Shown here one piece after another: positions 34,625 to 45,611 of a DNA stretch of 64,000 nucleotides. Origin of the DNA: Tragulus kanchil (taxonomy: Eukaryota; Chordata; Mammalia; Artiodactyla; Tragulidae); contig JAIOJX010000004.1 in the NCBI GenBank assembly GCA_022376925.1, positions 6,200,001 through 6,264,000 of the forward strand, in the 5' to 3' direction. Every line of letters begins with the position of its first letter. The first letter of the stretch is position 1. The notes beneath the pieces are model-generated. The model was given only the letters and a program-made list of their open reading frames with translations, was not told where the DNA came from and made no database searches. The position numbers were made by a program, and so were the translations under genes.

Positions 34625-35747
34625 TATATAGTGTTAGGCCTTATCTCTTCTAATCTTTATTTTAAGGTCTGTTTTGTCTGACATGAGGATTTCTACTCCA
34701 GCTTTCTTTTGATTTCCATTTGCATGGAGTATATTTTTTCCATCGTTTCACTTTCAGTCTATAGTTTTCTTTAGATCTGAAGTCAGTTTCTTGTAGACAG
34801 CACATATATGGATTTTGTTTTTTGTATCCATTCAGCCACTCTGTCTTTTGGTTGAGGTGTTTAGTCCATTTACATTTAAGGTAACTATTGATACAAATGT
34901 TCCTATTGTCATCTTCTTAAATGGTATGGTTGGTTAGTTTTGTAGATCTTTTTCTTCTCCTGTATTTGTTGTCTATATAAGTCCTTTTAACACTTGTTGT
35001 AAAACTGGCTTGGTGGTACTGAATTCTCTTAGTTTTTGCTTGTCTGTAAAGCTTTTGATTTCTCCATCCATTTTGATGAGATCCTTGCCAGGCAGAGTAT
35101 TCTCGGTTGTAGATTTTTCTCTTTCAGCACTTTAAAAGTGTCTTGCCATTCTTTTCTGACCTGCAGGGTTTCTGTTGAGAGGTCACCAGTTAAATGTATA
35201 GAATTTCCCTTGTATGTTACTTGTTGCTTGTCCCTTGCTGCTCTAAGTATTCTTTCTTTGTGTTTAGTCTGTGTTAGTTTGATTAGTATGTGTCTTGGTG
35301 TGTTTCTCCTAGAATTGGTCCTGTATGGGACTCTTTGTGCTTCTTGGACTTGACTATTTCCTTCCCCATGCTGGGGAAGTTTTCAACTATAATCTATCCA
35401 ATTTCTTTTCATATCTTTTCATTTTCTCTTTCTTCTGCTGGGATCCCTTTTATTTGATATTGTCCCAGGAGTCTCTAAGACTGTCCTCAGTTCTTTTCAT
35501 TCTTTGCTCTTTTTTCTGTTCTTCAACAGTTATGTCCACCATTCTGTCTTCCAGCTCACTTATCCATTCTTCTGCCTTGGATACTCTACTATTGAGTCCT
35601 TCCATAGTATTTTTAAGTTCAGCAATTGAGTTGTTTGTCTCTGTTTGTTCTTTTGTAAGTTCATCAATTGAGCTGTGTGTCTCTTTTAGTTTTTTTTTTT
35701 AAATTTCCTGCATGTCTTTCCCCAGTGTGTCAATTCTCTTGATTATT

Positions 35748-35888
35748 CTATTTTTGGAATTTTGAATCACTGTTACTATCACTTCTGAATTCTCTTTCTG
35801 ATAGTTTGTCTATTTCTTCTTTGGTCATTTGGGTCTGTATGTTTGTAGTTTGTCCCTTTATTTGTGCAGTATTTCTCTGTCTTTTCAT
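35748..35888 (-). pseudogene. L1-B ORF1 N terminus with stop at codon 47 (copy 36915-37055)
   Basis: The minus-strand ATG at 35888 starts MKRQRNTAQIKGQTTNIQTQ and continues MTKEEIDKLSEREF, a typical L1 ORF1p N terminus preceding the coiled coil. Codon 47 is TAG (35750-35748). The remaining ORF1 sequence down to about 35160 is in several frames. ORF1p is the RNA-binding trimeric chaperone of L1, so this element cannot make it. Confidence 0.8.
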
Positions 35889-36015
35889 TATTGTGTGTGT
35901 TTTGTTGTTTTATGTTATAGTCTTGGCTTCAGCGTTTTCTCTCTTGGATTCCTAGCATTGATCTTTGGCCTATGCATGGAGATTCCACCTCTGATTTCTT
36001 ATGGCATTCAGTGGT

Positions 36016-36325
36016 ATTAATTCAAATATAGATGCATGAGAGACAAAAGGCATATCCCTGATAACTGGCAATTATAAAATTGTGCCACTATTACCAAACT
36101 ATAATAGAAAGACATACATACATTCATTTCTGTAACTAAATCTGGATTGTCTAAAAGGGATAACATACAGGGGATTATTCTGGCAAATGATGGAACCAAA
36201 GCTGATACCCAACTCTCAAGATCTAACCTATATGAAATACATCCTGACTAACAAAACAAGAACAATATCCTGACTGGAGAAACGTTAATTAAAGCAGTTA
36301 TTCACTAGCAAATATAGAGGAGAAA
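36016..36325. other. Unique DNA beyond the L1-B 5' edge (copy 37183-37492)
   Basis: AT-rich sequence with no family I recognise. Without a target-site duplication I cannot say whether it is L1 5' UTR or flanking DNA. Confidence 0.4.
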
Positions 36326-37585
36326 GACCTGCAGGGTTTCTGTTGAGAGGTCACCAGTTAAATGTATAGAATTTCCCTTGTATGTTACTTGTTGCTTGTC
36401 CCTTGCTGCTCTAAGTATTCTTTCTTTGTGTTTAGTCTGTGTTAGTTTGATTAGTATGTGTCTTGGTGTGTTTCTCCTAGAATTGGTCCTGTATGGGACT
36501 CTTTGTGCTTCTTGGACTTGACTATTTCCTTCCCCATGCTGGGGAAGTTTTCAACTATAATCTATCCAATTTCTTTTCATATCTTTTCATTTTCTCTTTC
36601 TTCTGCTGGGATCCCTTTTATTTGATATTGTCCCAGGAGTCTCTAAGACTGTCCTCAGTTCTTTTCATTCTTTGCTCTTTTTTCTGTTCTTCAACAGTTA
36701 TGTCCACCATTCTGTCTTCCAGCTCACTTATCCGTTCTTCTGCCTTGGATACTCTACTATTGAGTCCTTCCATAGTATTTTTAAGTTCAGCAATTGAGTT
36801 GTTTGTCTCTGTTTGTTCTTTTGTAAGTTCATCAATTGAGCTGTGTGTCTCTTTTAGTTTTTTTTTTTAATTTCCTGCATGTCTTTCCCCAGTGTGTCAA
36901 TTCTCTTGATTATTCTATTTTTGGAATTTTGAATCACTGTTACTATCACTTCTGAATTCTCTTTCTGATAGTTTGTCTATTTCTTCTTTGGTCATTTGGG
37001 TCTGTATGTTTGTAGTTTGTCCCTTTATTTGTGCAGTATTTCTCTGTCTTTTCATTATTGTGTGTGTTTTGTTGTTTTATGTTATAGTCTTGGCTTCAGC
37101 GTTTTCTCTCTTGGATTCCTAGCATTGATCTTTGGCCTATGCATGGAGATTCCACCTCTGATTTCTTATGGCATTCAGTGGTATTAATTCAAATATAGAT
37201 GCATGAGAGACAAAAGGCATATCCCTGATAACTGGCAATTATAAAATTGTGCCACTATTACCAAACTATAATAGAAAGACATACATACATTCATTTCTGT
37301 AACTAAATCTGGATTGTCTAAAAGGGATAACATACAGGGGATTATTCTGGCAAATGATGGAACCAAAGCTGATACCCAACTCTCAAGATCTAACCTATAT
37401 GAAATACATCCTGACTAACAAAACAAGAACAATATCCTGACTGGAGAAACGTTAATTAAAGCAGTTATTCACTAGCAAATATAGAGGAGAAAGGAAGGAG
37501 GTGGATGGATAGGTAATGAGGAGAAATGAGGTCGCATTGCAAGGTTATGCAGGGAAAGATATCAAAGATTTGGATACAATAAGAT

Positions 37586-37872
37586 TTAGTATAGGGGCTT
37601 CCCTGGTGGTCCAGTGGGTAAAGAGTCTGCCTTGCAGTGCAAGGGGCACCGGTTTGATCCCTGGCACAGAAAGATCCCACATGCAGTGGGGCAGCTGTAC
37701 CTGTGTGTCCAATTAGGAGCCAGCACTCTGGAGTGTGTGCACCCAGAGCTGGTGCTCTGCATCAAGAAGCCATTGTGACAGGAGGCCCATACGGGCCAAA
37801 GAATTAAGATGAATGAAAATAAATAAATGAAAGACCAATAAAAGAGGTAAAAAAAAAAAAAAGTTAGTATAG
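37586..37872 (+). mobile_element. CHR-like SINE, sense strand, 9-bp TSD
   Basis: Direct repeat TTAGTATAG at 37586-37594 and 37864-37872 flanks a sense element at 37595-37863. It starts GGGCTTCCCTGGTGGTCCAG, with the A-box region TGGTCCAGTGGGTAAAGAG, the B box GGTTTGATCCC and a 3' part with GACCAATAAAAG and a poly-A tail. The C-rich tail segment of the young copies is absent (GACCAATAAAAGAGGTAAAA) and CpGs have decayed. This is the only plus-strand copy of the family here. Confidence 0.88.
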
Positions 37873-38889
37873 CAGGAAGAAAGCAGCAGAGAAATCAAGG
37901 AAAGGAACAGTTATAAAGATATTAGCAGTAGATATTATAATTTATAAGAGTTATCATGAAGGATTTGTGGTTAATAAAAAAAAATTAGTATAAAATAGGA
38001 CAAAGGCCAAAAAAAAAAAAACCATCAAACATATTGAAACAAAGCAAAACCAAAAAAGTTCATGGTACTCAGTTGTGGCCTTATCTTCTTTGTGTGTGGG
38101 TCATCTGCTAGTGTTTGATTCTGAAGCCATCCTAGAAGGTTTGATTCTGTCTTATCAGGGGCCGATTGTGGAGGTGTAGCAACTTCTTATATTTCAGGTT
38201 TCAGTGAGAGCCATATATAACATTTCTAGTGTGTTGAGGCGATAGGGTGGGGAATGGGGGACCCTTGCAGAACTGGTTTCTCTGGTTTCTCCACTGTGTG
38301 TCTATCTCTGTGCCACTTGCTTTCAGTGCTCCAGGCATTACCTTCTGCCAGCGCCCTTCTCTCTGCACTGGTGCCCCACCTCTCCACCAGGCCCTCTATT
38401 CTGTTTTGAAATATGTTTTTCAAAAACCCTGCTCACAAGCTTCTTACATTTCATGACAGGGACTTGGCTATGTGACACTCCCTATTTGCAAGAGATGTTG
38501 AGAGAATATTTTGCATGGGTCCTTTGCAGCTCTAAATAAAATTGAAGTTGATTTAGTAAGGTAGAAAGGGATAATGGATGTTGAACAGGTAGCTAGCATT
38601 CTTAGCTCTAGGAACCAAATAGTATTGTCTACCCCTTTGGTTTTGCAAGACTTACATGAGATGCTTCATGTACCTCGGTGTTCAGACATTGAGATATGGT
38701 TTGTCCAGGAGAAGGTGAGCATCCCTGTCCTCAGTGCATTCATCCTACAGGAGCAGAGACAGACAGGAGAAATGATGACATGACAGTTTACTAGGTGATA
38801 AACGATGAATTCAGTCATTTCACTGGATCTCCCTGGCCACAACCCTTTTGAGCTCCTACAGCCTCAGAACTTGGTATCAAAAAATCCTA
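37873..38889. other. Single-copy intergenic DNA, nothing recognised
   Basis: AT-rich on the left (runs of A at 37978 and 38010), more balanced from 38220. The open frames at 38226-38456 lie on opposite strands and show no family resemblance. Outside the duplications. Confidence 0.55.
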
Positions 38890-39085
38890 CTATCTGACCT
38901 TTATTGAGCACGTCTTACTGAGATTCTTCCTTATTGCTTTACATGCATGATCTCATTTGGCCTCAAGGCAACCCAATGTGGGTGGGTGATGGAAAGTCAG
39001 TACATTGATGGGGAAACTGAGGCTCTTTGAGGTAAGTAACTTACCATAGCCATGCTCTCATTAGAGGCTTTCTGGGGGGAGGAAC
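38890..39085 (-). mobile_element. MIR SINE remnant
   Basis: TTTATTGAGCACGTCTTACT, GATCTCATTTGGCCTCAAGG, GGGGAAACTGAGGCTCTTTG and GTAAGTAACTTACCATAG follow the antisense MIR arrangement. Confidence 0.8.
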
Positions 39086-39094
39086 GCAGGTATG

Positions 39095-39245
39095 CAGGAC
39101 TGTGAATCTGGTGCCATGCTTAAGCCCTGGCTCTGCTACCCCCATCCCCCCAGGTCCTCAGACAAGTCCTACCCCCTCTCTGAGCCTCAGTTTCCTCTTC
39201 AGTAAAATACATGGAACTAGATGAGCTTAAAGGTAGCTTCTGGCT
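39095..39245 (+). mobile_element. MIR-like remnant, sense
   Basis: GTGAATCTGGTGCCATGC, CCCTGGCTCTGCTACC, CTCTGAGCCTCAGTTTCCTC and TTCAGTAAAATACATGG match the sense MIR core. It lies about 10 bp from an oppositely oriented MIR; the two are separate insertions. Confidence 0.75.
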
Positions 39246-39825
39246 CTGGCCATTCAGAACTCTCTCCTCTGAACTGTTAAAAGAAAATTAGAAATAAAAG
39301 ATGAAATCATGATTCTTCCACAGATTAAACTTGTATTAAATATTTTAACTCCTTTAATGAGGAAACAGCTGTGATATTACAACCAGTTCAAAGGAGACTC
39401 CAAAGAACAGGAGCATTTAGAAAGCAGGCATATTGAAATGAATTTGCAAATGGAGACAAAACTAGTTTTTTTTTTTTTTTCCAAACAAAGTGGGGAGGGT
39501 TGTTCTCCCCCTGGGCAGAATTCATTTGCATGTCTACAGGCAAGAATTATTTGGCACTGTTATCAATTATTTACAATTTTTAGAGTAAAAATAATTCCCA
39601 GAGTTGGATCAGATATGGTGGGCGGGCATGCTGTGGACAATGTGTCATTTTCTGTTGAAATACATGTTTTCTCCTGTAGACTCCAGTAGAAGTCTTCCAG
39701 TCTGGTCACCCTGATCTTGTTTCCTGTCGAGGCCTTATGTTTCTGCCTCCAGGAAACATGTACCATCCTCTTCTGCCTGCTACTTCATAGACATGTGCCT
39801 TTTGAATTTGGTTTGACTTAAGAAA
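39246..39825. other. Single-copy intergenic DNA, nothing recognised
   Basis: Includes a T run at 39465-39480. An 83-codon plus frame at 39438-39689 crosses this T run and is probably chance. Confidence 0.5.
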
Positions 39826-40140
39826 AATAATTATGGAGTAGATTTACAATGTTACATTAGTTTCAGTTCAGTATAGTGAGTCACTTATACATATATGTGT
39901 ATAAACATACTATTTTTTAAAAAAACATTCTTGTCTATTATCTGTTATTACAAGATATTGAGTAGAGTTCCTTGTGCTATACAGTAGGTCCTTGTTGATT
40001 ATCTATTTTATATATAATAATGTGTGTATTTTATTCCCAAACTCCTAATTGACTCCCCTCTCCTTGCTTTGGTAACTGTAAGTTAGTTTCCTATGGCTTG
40101 TACTTCCATTGCTTCCAGAAAATCTTCGTTGTTTAATCTC
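39826..40140 (-). mobile_element. L1 3' end (partial copy 41089-41257)
   Basis: Plus strand shows GATTTACAATGTTACATTAG, TATTGAGTAGAGTTCCTTGT, ACAGTAGGTCCTTGTTGATT and TTCCCAAACTCCTAATTGAC, the reverse of the conserved terminal L1 3' UTR. 5'-truncated to about 300 bp. D15 cuts into it at 39971. Confidence 0.85.
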
Positions 40141-40429
40141 TCTTTGAATAGACCAGGAAAACCAGTTGGAAGGTGGTGTCAGGTGTCCCCTTGTGGTGTG
40201 ACAGGACCAGGAGGCTACACCACAGGATGCTTCCCTAACCGCTCTGCTCCAGGGCTTGGCTCCTGAGGTGGCTCAGTCACCAAGTGGTTAAGTAGCCCTG
40301 GGAAAGTACTCAACTTTAAGTTCATCTGGAAATCCCACAACTCCACACAAAGACAGCTGTCTTTGACAACTGGGAAGAGCTTTCTTCTCTAAGAGGGACG
40401 TTTGGAAGGCCACATGGCAGAGTCAAAGT

Positions 40430-40546
40430 GTATGGAGTTTGGTGTTAGGGTTTGATTTCCATGTGGTCTCTGTCACCAGCTGTGTGACCATGGGTTAGTC
40501 TCCTCACCTTAATTTGTGTATCTGTAATATGGAAATAATGATCGTC
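40430..40546 (+). mobile_element. MIR remnant, sense (copy 41547-41662)
   Basis: GTTTGGTGTTAGGGTTTGAT, ACCAGCTGTGTGACCATGGG and TTAGTCTCCTCACCTTAATT, then ATCTGTAATATGGAAATAAT, are a clear sense MIR core. Confidence 0.82.
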
Positions 40547-40980
40547 TGTGGTGGACTGAAAAATGGTCTTCTCCTAGAGGCCATTCTCCCCAGTCCTCAG
40601 AACTCATGAATGCTACCTTATTTGGAAAAAGGGTCTTTGCAGATGTAATTAAGGATCCTGAGAAGAGGAGATTATGCTGGATTAGTCAAGGGATCTTACA
40701 TGCAATCACAAATGCCCTTGTAAGAGAAAGGCAGAGGGAGACTCAACATACAGGAGGCAGTGATCTGAAGACAGAGAGGATGACTGGAGTCCTGCACTGA
40801 GCAACTCTCACCAGAAACCGAAAGAGCCAAGGAACAGACACATTCCAAGTGCCCCTGAAGTGGGCATGACCTTGCCGAGTTTCAGACTAAAGACCTCCAG
40901 AATTCCAAGAAATGCTTTTCTTGTGTTTCAGGCACCACGTTTGTGGTCTTTTGTTATGGCAGCCCCAGTAAGTTAACACA
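40547..40980 (+). mobile_element. MLT1-type solo LTR of an ancient ERVL-MaLR element (copies 41663-42096 and, partial, 42915-43192)
   Basis: A 434-bp segment starts TGTGGTGGACTG and ends AGTTAACACA (TG...CA). Internal MLT1-like blocks: CCTTATTTGGAAAAAGGGTC, TTTGCAGATGTAATTAAGGA, AGCCAAGGAACAGACACATT, GACCTCCAGAATTCCAAGAA and GTTTGTGGTCTTTTGTTATG. No gag or pol sequence lies beside it, so it is a solo LTR, an old remnant shared by placental mammals. D15 and D16 place it two and a half times. Confidence 0.8.
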
Positions 40981-41818
40981 ATGTCTGCTGGCCTCATGGG
41001 ATTCTGGTGAAGCTCAAAGAGGAGAGAATCCAACAGTGCTTTAAAAATGGTCAAATGCAAGCTAGGGTTCAATGTTGGTATTCTTATTCTTGTGCTATAC
41101 AGTAGGTCCTTGTTGATTATCTATTTTATATATAATAATGTGTATTTTATTCCCAAACTCCTAATTGACTCCCCTCTCCTTGCTTTGGTAACTGTAAGTT
41201 AGTTTCCTATGGCTTGTACTTCCATTGCTTCCAGAAAATCTTCGTTGTTTAATCTCTCTTTGAATAGACCAGGAAAACCAGTTGGAAGGTGGTGTCAGGT
41301 GTCCCCTTGTGGTGTGACAGGACCAGGAGGCTACACCACAGGATGCTTCCCTAACCGCTCTGCTCCAGGGCTTGGCTCCTGAGGTGGCTCAGTCACCAAG
41401 TGGTTAAGTAGCCCTGGGAAAGTACTCAACTTTAAGTTCATCTGGAAATCCCACAACTCCACACAAAGACAGCTGTCTTTGACAACTGGGGAGAGCTTTC
41501 TTCTCTAAGAGGGACGTTTGGAAGGCCACATGGCAGAGCCAAAGTGTATGGAGTTTGGTGTTAGGGTTTGATTTCCATGTGGTCTCTGTCACCAGCTGTG
41601 TGACCATGGGTTAGTCTCCTCACCTTAATTTGTGTATCTGTAATATGGAAATAATGATTGTCTGTGGTGGACTGAAAAATGGTCTTCTCCTAGAGGCCAT
41701 TCTCCCCAGTCCTCAGAACTCATGAATGCTACCTTATTTGGAAAAAGGGTCTTTGCAGATGTAATTAAGGATCCTGAGAAGAGGAGATTATGCTGGATTA
41801 GTCAAGGGATCTTACATG

Positions 41819-43973
41819 CAATCACAAATGCCCTTGTAAGAGAAAGGCAGAGGGAGACTCAACATACAGGAGGCAGTGATCTGAAGACAGGGAGGATGAC
41901 TGGAGTCCTGCACTGAGCAACTCTCACCAGAAACCGAAAGAGCCAAGGAACAGACACATTCCAAGTGCCCCTGAAGTGGGCATGACCCTGCCGAGTTTCA
42001 GACTAAAGACCTCCAGAATTCCAAGAAATGCTTTTCTTGTGTTTCAGGCACCACGTTTGTGGTCTTTTGTTATGGCAGCCCCAGTAAGTTAACACAATGT
42101 CTGCTGGCCTCATGGGATTCTGGTGAAGCTCAAAGAGGAGAGAATCCAACAGTGCTTTAAAAATGGTCAAATGCAAGCTAGGGTTCAATGTGGGCAACAA
42201 TTGATAAGTCATATGGAGACACCCTGGCTTCCCTAGTGGCTCAGAAGGTAAAGACTCCTGCATAGCAGGAGACACAAGTACTATCCCTGGGTCAGGAAGA
42301 TCCCCTGGAGGAGGAAATGGAAACTGAATCCAGTGTTCTTACCTGAATAATCTCAATGGACAGAGGAGCCTGGTGCAGCCTACAGTCCATGAGGGCGCAC
42401 AGAGTCGAACATGCCTGAACGACTATCGCTTTCATTTTCATGGAGATATCCATTCACAGTTTGCACATTCACACAGGACTTTGATCAGTAACAACGAGGA
42501 TTGCATGGAAAAATAAATCAAATTTTTTCTCAAGTAAAAAGAAAAGTAAATATTCCCCATTGACCTCACTTTACGTTGGCCTGCTGTTTTCAATGTAAGA
42601 GCCTGAGGTCATGGCCTCTCCCTTGCAGCTGTCCTGCCCATGGGGTCATGGGATTGACTGTCAGAGAGTGGATCTGTGCCTCGCCAGCACCACTGGCTAC
42701 ACTGAAATAGTGTTGTTATCACCAGGAGACCCGGAGTGATAGCGAGAGCAAGTGACTTTTGTTTTCACCCATCTCAGGGTGAAAACTGGCACAGCAGAGA
42801 GATGGTAGGATTGAGATGCCTTTGTCCTGCCAGGACTCAGTGCAGCAGACTGGGGGGAAGCAGCAGCACCGCAGGGTTGAAATGGGGAAGCCAGGCCTAT
42901 AGCGGGGAAAATTTGCAATCACAAATGCCCTTGTAAGAGAAAGGCAGAGGGAGACTCAACATACAGGAGGCAGTGATCTGAAGACAGGGAGGATGACTGG
43001 AGTCCTGCACTGAGCAACTCTCACCAGAAACCGAAAGAGCCAAGGAACAGACACATTCCAAGTGCCCCTGAAGTGGGCATGACCCTGCCGAGTTTCAGAC
43101 TAAAGACCTCCAGAATTCCAAGAAATGCTTTTCTTGTGTTTCAGGCACCACGTTTGTGGTCTTTTGTTATGGCAGCCCCAGTAAGTTAACACAATGTCTG
43201 CTGGCCTCATGGGATTCTGGTGAAGCTCAAAGAGGAGAGAATCCAACAGTGCTTTAAAAATGGTCAAATGCAAGCTAGGGTTCAATGTGGGCAACAATTG
43301 ATAAGTCATATGGAGACACCCTGGCTTCCCTAGTGGCTCAGAAGGTAAAGACTCCTGCATAGCAGGAGACACAAGTACTATCCCTGGGTCAGGAAGATCC
43401 CCTGGAGGAGGAAATGGAAACTGAATCCAGTGTTCTTGCCTGGAGAATCCCATGGACAGAGGAGTCTGGTGCAGCCTACAGTCCATGAGGCGCACAGAGT
43501 CGAACATGCCTGAACGACTATCGCTTTCATTTTCATGGAGATATCCATTCACAGTTTGCACATTCACACAGGACTTTGATCAGTAACAACGAGGATTGCA
43601 TGGAAAAATAAATCAAATTTTTTCTCAAGTAAAAAGAAAAGTAAATATTCCCCATTGACCTCACTTTACGTTGGCCTGCTGTTTTCAATGTAAGAGCCTG
43701 AGGTCATGGCCTCTCCCTTGCAGCTGTCCTGCCCATGGGGTCATGGGATTGACTGTCAGAGAGTGGATCTGTGCCTCGCCAGCACCACTGGCTACACTGA
43801 AATAGTGTTGTTATCACCAGGAGACCCGGAGTGATAGCGAGAGCAAGTGACTTTTGTTTTCACCCATCTCAGGGTGAAAACTGGCACAGCAGAGAGATGG
43901 TAGGATTGAGATGCCTTTGCCCTGCCAGGACTCAGTGCAGCAGACTGCAGCAGCAGCACCGCAGGGTTGAAAT
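41819..43973. repeat. Tandem duplication D16 (about 1062 bp)
   Basis: Copies at 41819-42883 and 42915-43973, offset 1096. Filler 42884-42914 begins GGGGAAGCCAGGCCTATAGC and resembles a corrupted form of the true right flank (CAGCCATGAGGCTCAGCC, 43974). Near its right part copy 1 also departs from the SINE consensus (ACCTGAATAATCTC versus GCCTGGAGAATCCC in copy 2). Confidence 0.9.
42227..42445 (+). mobile_element. Bov-tA-type SINE (copy 43323-43540)
   Basis: Sense: TGGCTTCCCTAGTGGCTCAG, AAGACTCCTGCATAGCAGGA, TCAGGAAGATCCCCTGGAGG, ATGGACAGAGGAGCCTGG and GAACGACTATCGCTTTCAT. tRNA head plus BovB-derived body, complete in length, with a C-rich start and no clean TSD. Confidence 0.9.
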
Positions 43974-44268
43974 GCAGCCATGAGGCTCAGCCTGCCAGCA
44001 CAGACTGCGTTCCAGTGGTGCAGAGGCCAGTCTGGGGTGGGTGCATGCCAGGAGCAGGTAGAAGGGTCTCATCTTTGCCAGAACAGAGCTATGTCTACCC
44101 TCCACTCCCTAACTCCACCTCAAACACAAAACCAGCCAAGATGCTCTGTAAAGGGTGCTGGCCCAGACCTCATGGACATTTTGGGGACTGTATCTTGTGC
44201 CTGTTTTTTCCCTCAACGCTTAAGCTAAGACATTCTACTTGCCAGAACCTCATCTTTGTCCCCTAGTT

Positions 44269-44790
44269 GTTGTTTAGTCTCTAAGTCATGTCTGACTATT
44301 TGTGATCCCATGGACTGTAGCCCACCTGGCTCCTCTATCCAGGACTCCTCTATCCAGGACTGGCCTGGGGAGCCATGAACTCCTCCAGGGGAATCTTACC
44401 AGCCCATGGATTGAACCCATGTCTCCTGCTTGATAGGTGGCTTCTTTTTTTTTTGACGGGGAGAGGCGGGTTGGGGAGGGAGGGGGGCAGGCGGGCCACT
44501 TCTATTGGTCTTTCATTTCTCTATTTTCATCCATCTTTGTTCTTTGGCTCCTGTGGGCCTCCCATCACAGTGGCCTCTGTTGTTGCAGAGCACCCGCTCT
44601 GGGCGCATGCGCTCCAGAGCTCTGGCTCGGTAATTGAACACATCGGTCCTTCCGCTCTGCGGCACGTGGGATCGTCCCTGGCCAGGGATGAACTGGCGCC
44701 CCTTGCACTGAAAGGCGGTGTCCTTACCCACTGGACCACCAGGGAAGCCCGATAGGTGGCTTCTTTATCACTGAGCCACCTGGGAGGGCC
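44269..44790 (-). mobile_element. Bov-tA SINE interrupted by a CHR-like SINE (copy 45368-45889)
   Basis: The left part 44269-44446 (GTTGTTGTTTAGTCTCTAAG, GACTGTAGCCCACCTGGCTC) and the right part 44751-44790 (TCACTGAGCCACCTGGGAG) together form one minus-strand Bov-tA. It was split by the younger element at 44447-44750. The left part also carries a 15-bp tandem duplication, CTCCTCTATCCAGGA twice (44332-44361). Confidence 0.88.
44432..44765 (-). mobile_element. CHR-like SINE with GC-rich tail, perfect 15-bp TSD (copies 45531-45864 and, partial, 46694-46930)
   Basis: GATAGGTGGCTTCTT occurs at 44432-44446 and 44751-44765, so the element is 44447-44750 (304 bp). On minus it has the head GGGCTTCCCTGGTGGTCCAG, a CACGTG E-box, a GCGCATGCGC palindrome (44604-44613), a CCAAT motif and a G-rich plus-strand tail (44458-44492, GGGTTGGGGAGGGAGGGGGG). 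The B box has lost one base (CATCCC). It lacks the long AAATA microsatellite of the copies near 58 kb. Confidence 0.9.
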
Positions 44791-45611
44791 TGTGTTGCCT
44801 AGACCAGTCCTATATTCTGTTTCCTCTCTCTAGGAAGGGCCCGATAGGCTTTCTGCGTTGCTTACTATCTGTGCCTCGCCAGCACCACTGGCTACACTGA
44901 AATAGTGTTGTTATCACCAGGAGACCCGGAGTGATAGCGAGAGCAAGTGACTTTGTTTTCACCCATCTCAGGGTGAAAACTGGCACAGCAGAGAGATGGT
45001 AGGATTGAGATGCCTTTGTCCTGCCAGGACTCAGTGCAGCAGACTGCAGCAGCAGCACCGCAGGGTTGAAATGCAGCCATGAGGCTCAGCCTGCCAGCAC
45101 AGACTGCGTTCCAGTGGTGCAGAGGCCAGTCTGGGGTGGGTGCATGCCAGGAGCAGGTAGAAGGGTCTCATCTTTGCCAGAACAGAGCTATGTCTACCCT
45201 CCACTCCCTAACTCCACCTCAAACACAAAACCAGCCAAGATGCTCTGTAAAGGGTGCTGGCCCAGACCTCATGGACATTTTGGGGACTGTATCTTGTGCC
45301 TGTTTTTTCCCTCAACGCTTAAGCTAAGACATTCTACTTGCCAGAACCTCATCTTTGTCCCCTAGTTGTTGTTTAGTCTCTAAGTCATGTCTGACTATTT
45401 GTGACCCCATGGACTGTAGCCCACCTGGCTCCTCTATCCAGGACTCCTCTATCCAGGACTGGCCTGGGGAGCCATGAACTCCTCCAGGGGAATCTTACCA
45501 GCCCATGGATTGAACCCATGTCTCCTGCTTGATAGGTGGCTTCTTTTTTTTTTGACGGGGAGAGGCGGGTTGGGGAGGGAGGGGGGCAGGCGGGCCACTT
45601 CTATTGGTCTT

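Larger units (their letters stand above)
29640..36015 (-). mobile_element. Second L1 (L1-B), reaches upstream of the ORF1 start (5' part repeated at 36326-37180)
   Basis: Minus-strand L1 with its 3' end near 29640 (ATTTTTAATTAATATTTT) and recognisable sequence to about 36015. Contents on minus from right to left: a short 5' leader, the ORF1 start (35888), ORF1 coiled-coil region, inter-ORF region, ORF2 endonuclease (34624-34184), RT (33539-32302), C-terminal region (30770-30465) and a 3' UTR. Removing D13 leaves about 5.2 kb. More diverged than L1-A, with many frame breaks. I found no convincing target-site duplication. Confidence 0.88.
35158..37492. repeat. Tandem duplication D14 (about 1167 bp)
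   Basis: Copies at 35158-36325 and 36326-37492, directly abutting with no filler at GGAGAAAG/ACCTGCAGGG. The unit runs from L1-B ORF1 through the L1 5' edge into unique DNA. Differences: CACTTATCCATTC versus CACTTATCCGTTC and one A in the AAAAAATTT tract (35702). Confidence 0.92.
39971..42191. repeat. Tandem duplication D15 (about 1104 bp)
   Basis: Copies at 39971-41075 and 41089-42191, offset 1116-1118. Filler TGGTATTCTTATT (41076-41088). Differences include CAACTGGGAAGAG versus CAACTGGGGAGAG, CAGAGTCAAAG versus CAGAGCCAAAG and ATGATCGTC versus ATGATTGTC. Several look like C/T or A/G changes, so a two-haplotype origin is possible. Confidence 0.9.

Noticed and set aside
37595..37680. Possible tRNA gene (A box and B box present)
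   Set aside because: The cloverleaf is not intact, and the sequence continues into a SINE body with a poly-A tail and TSD. It is a tRNA-derived SINE head. The same applies to the Bov-tA heads.
40547..40980. Endogenous retrovirus with coding capacity
   Set aside because: Only an ancient MLT1-type solo LTR is visible; no gag, pol or env sequence lies nearby.
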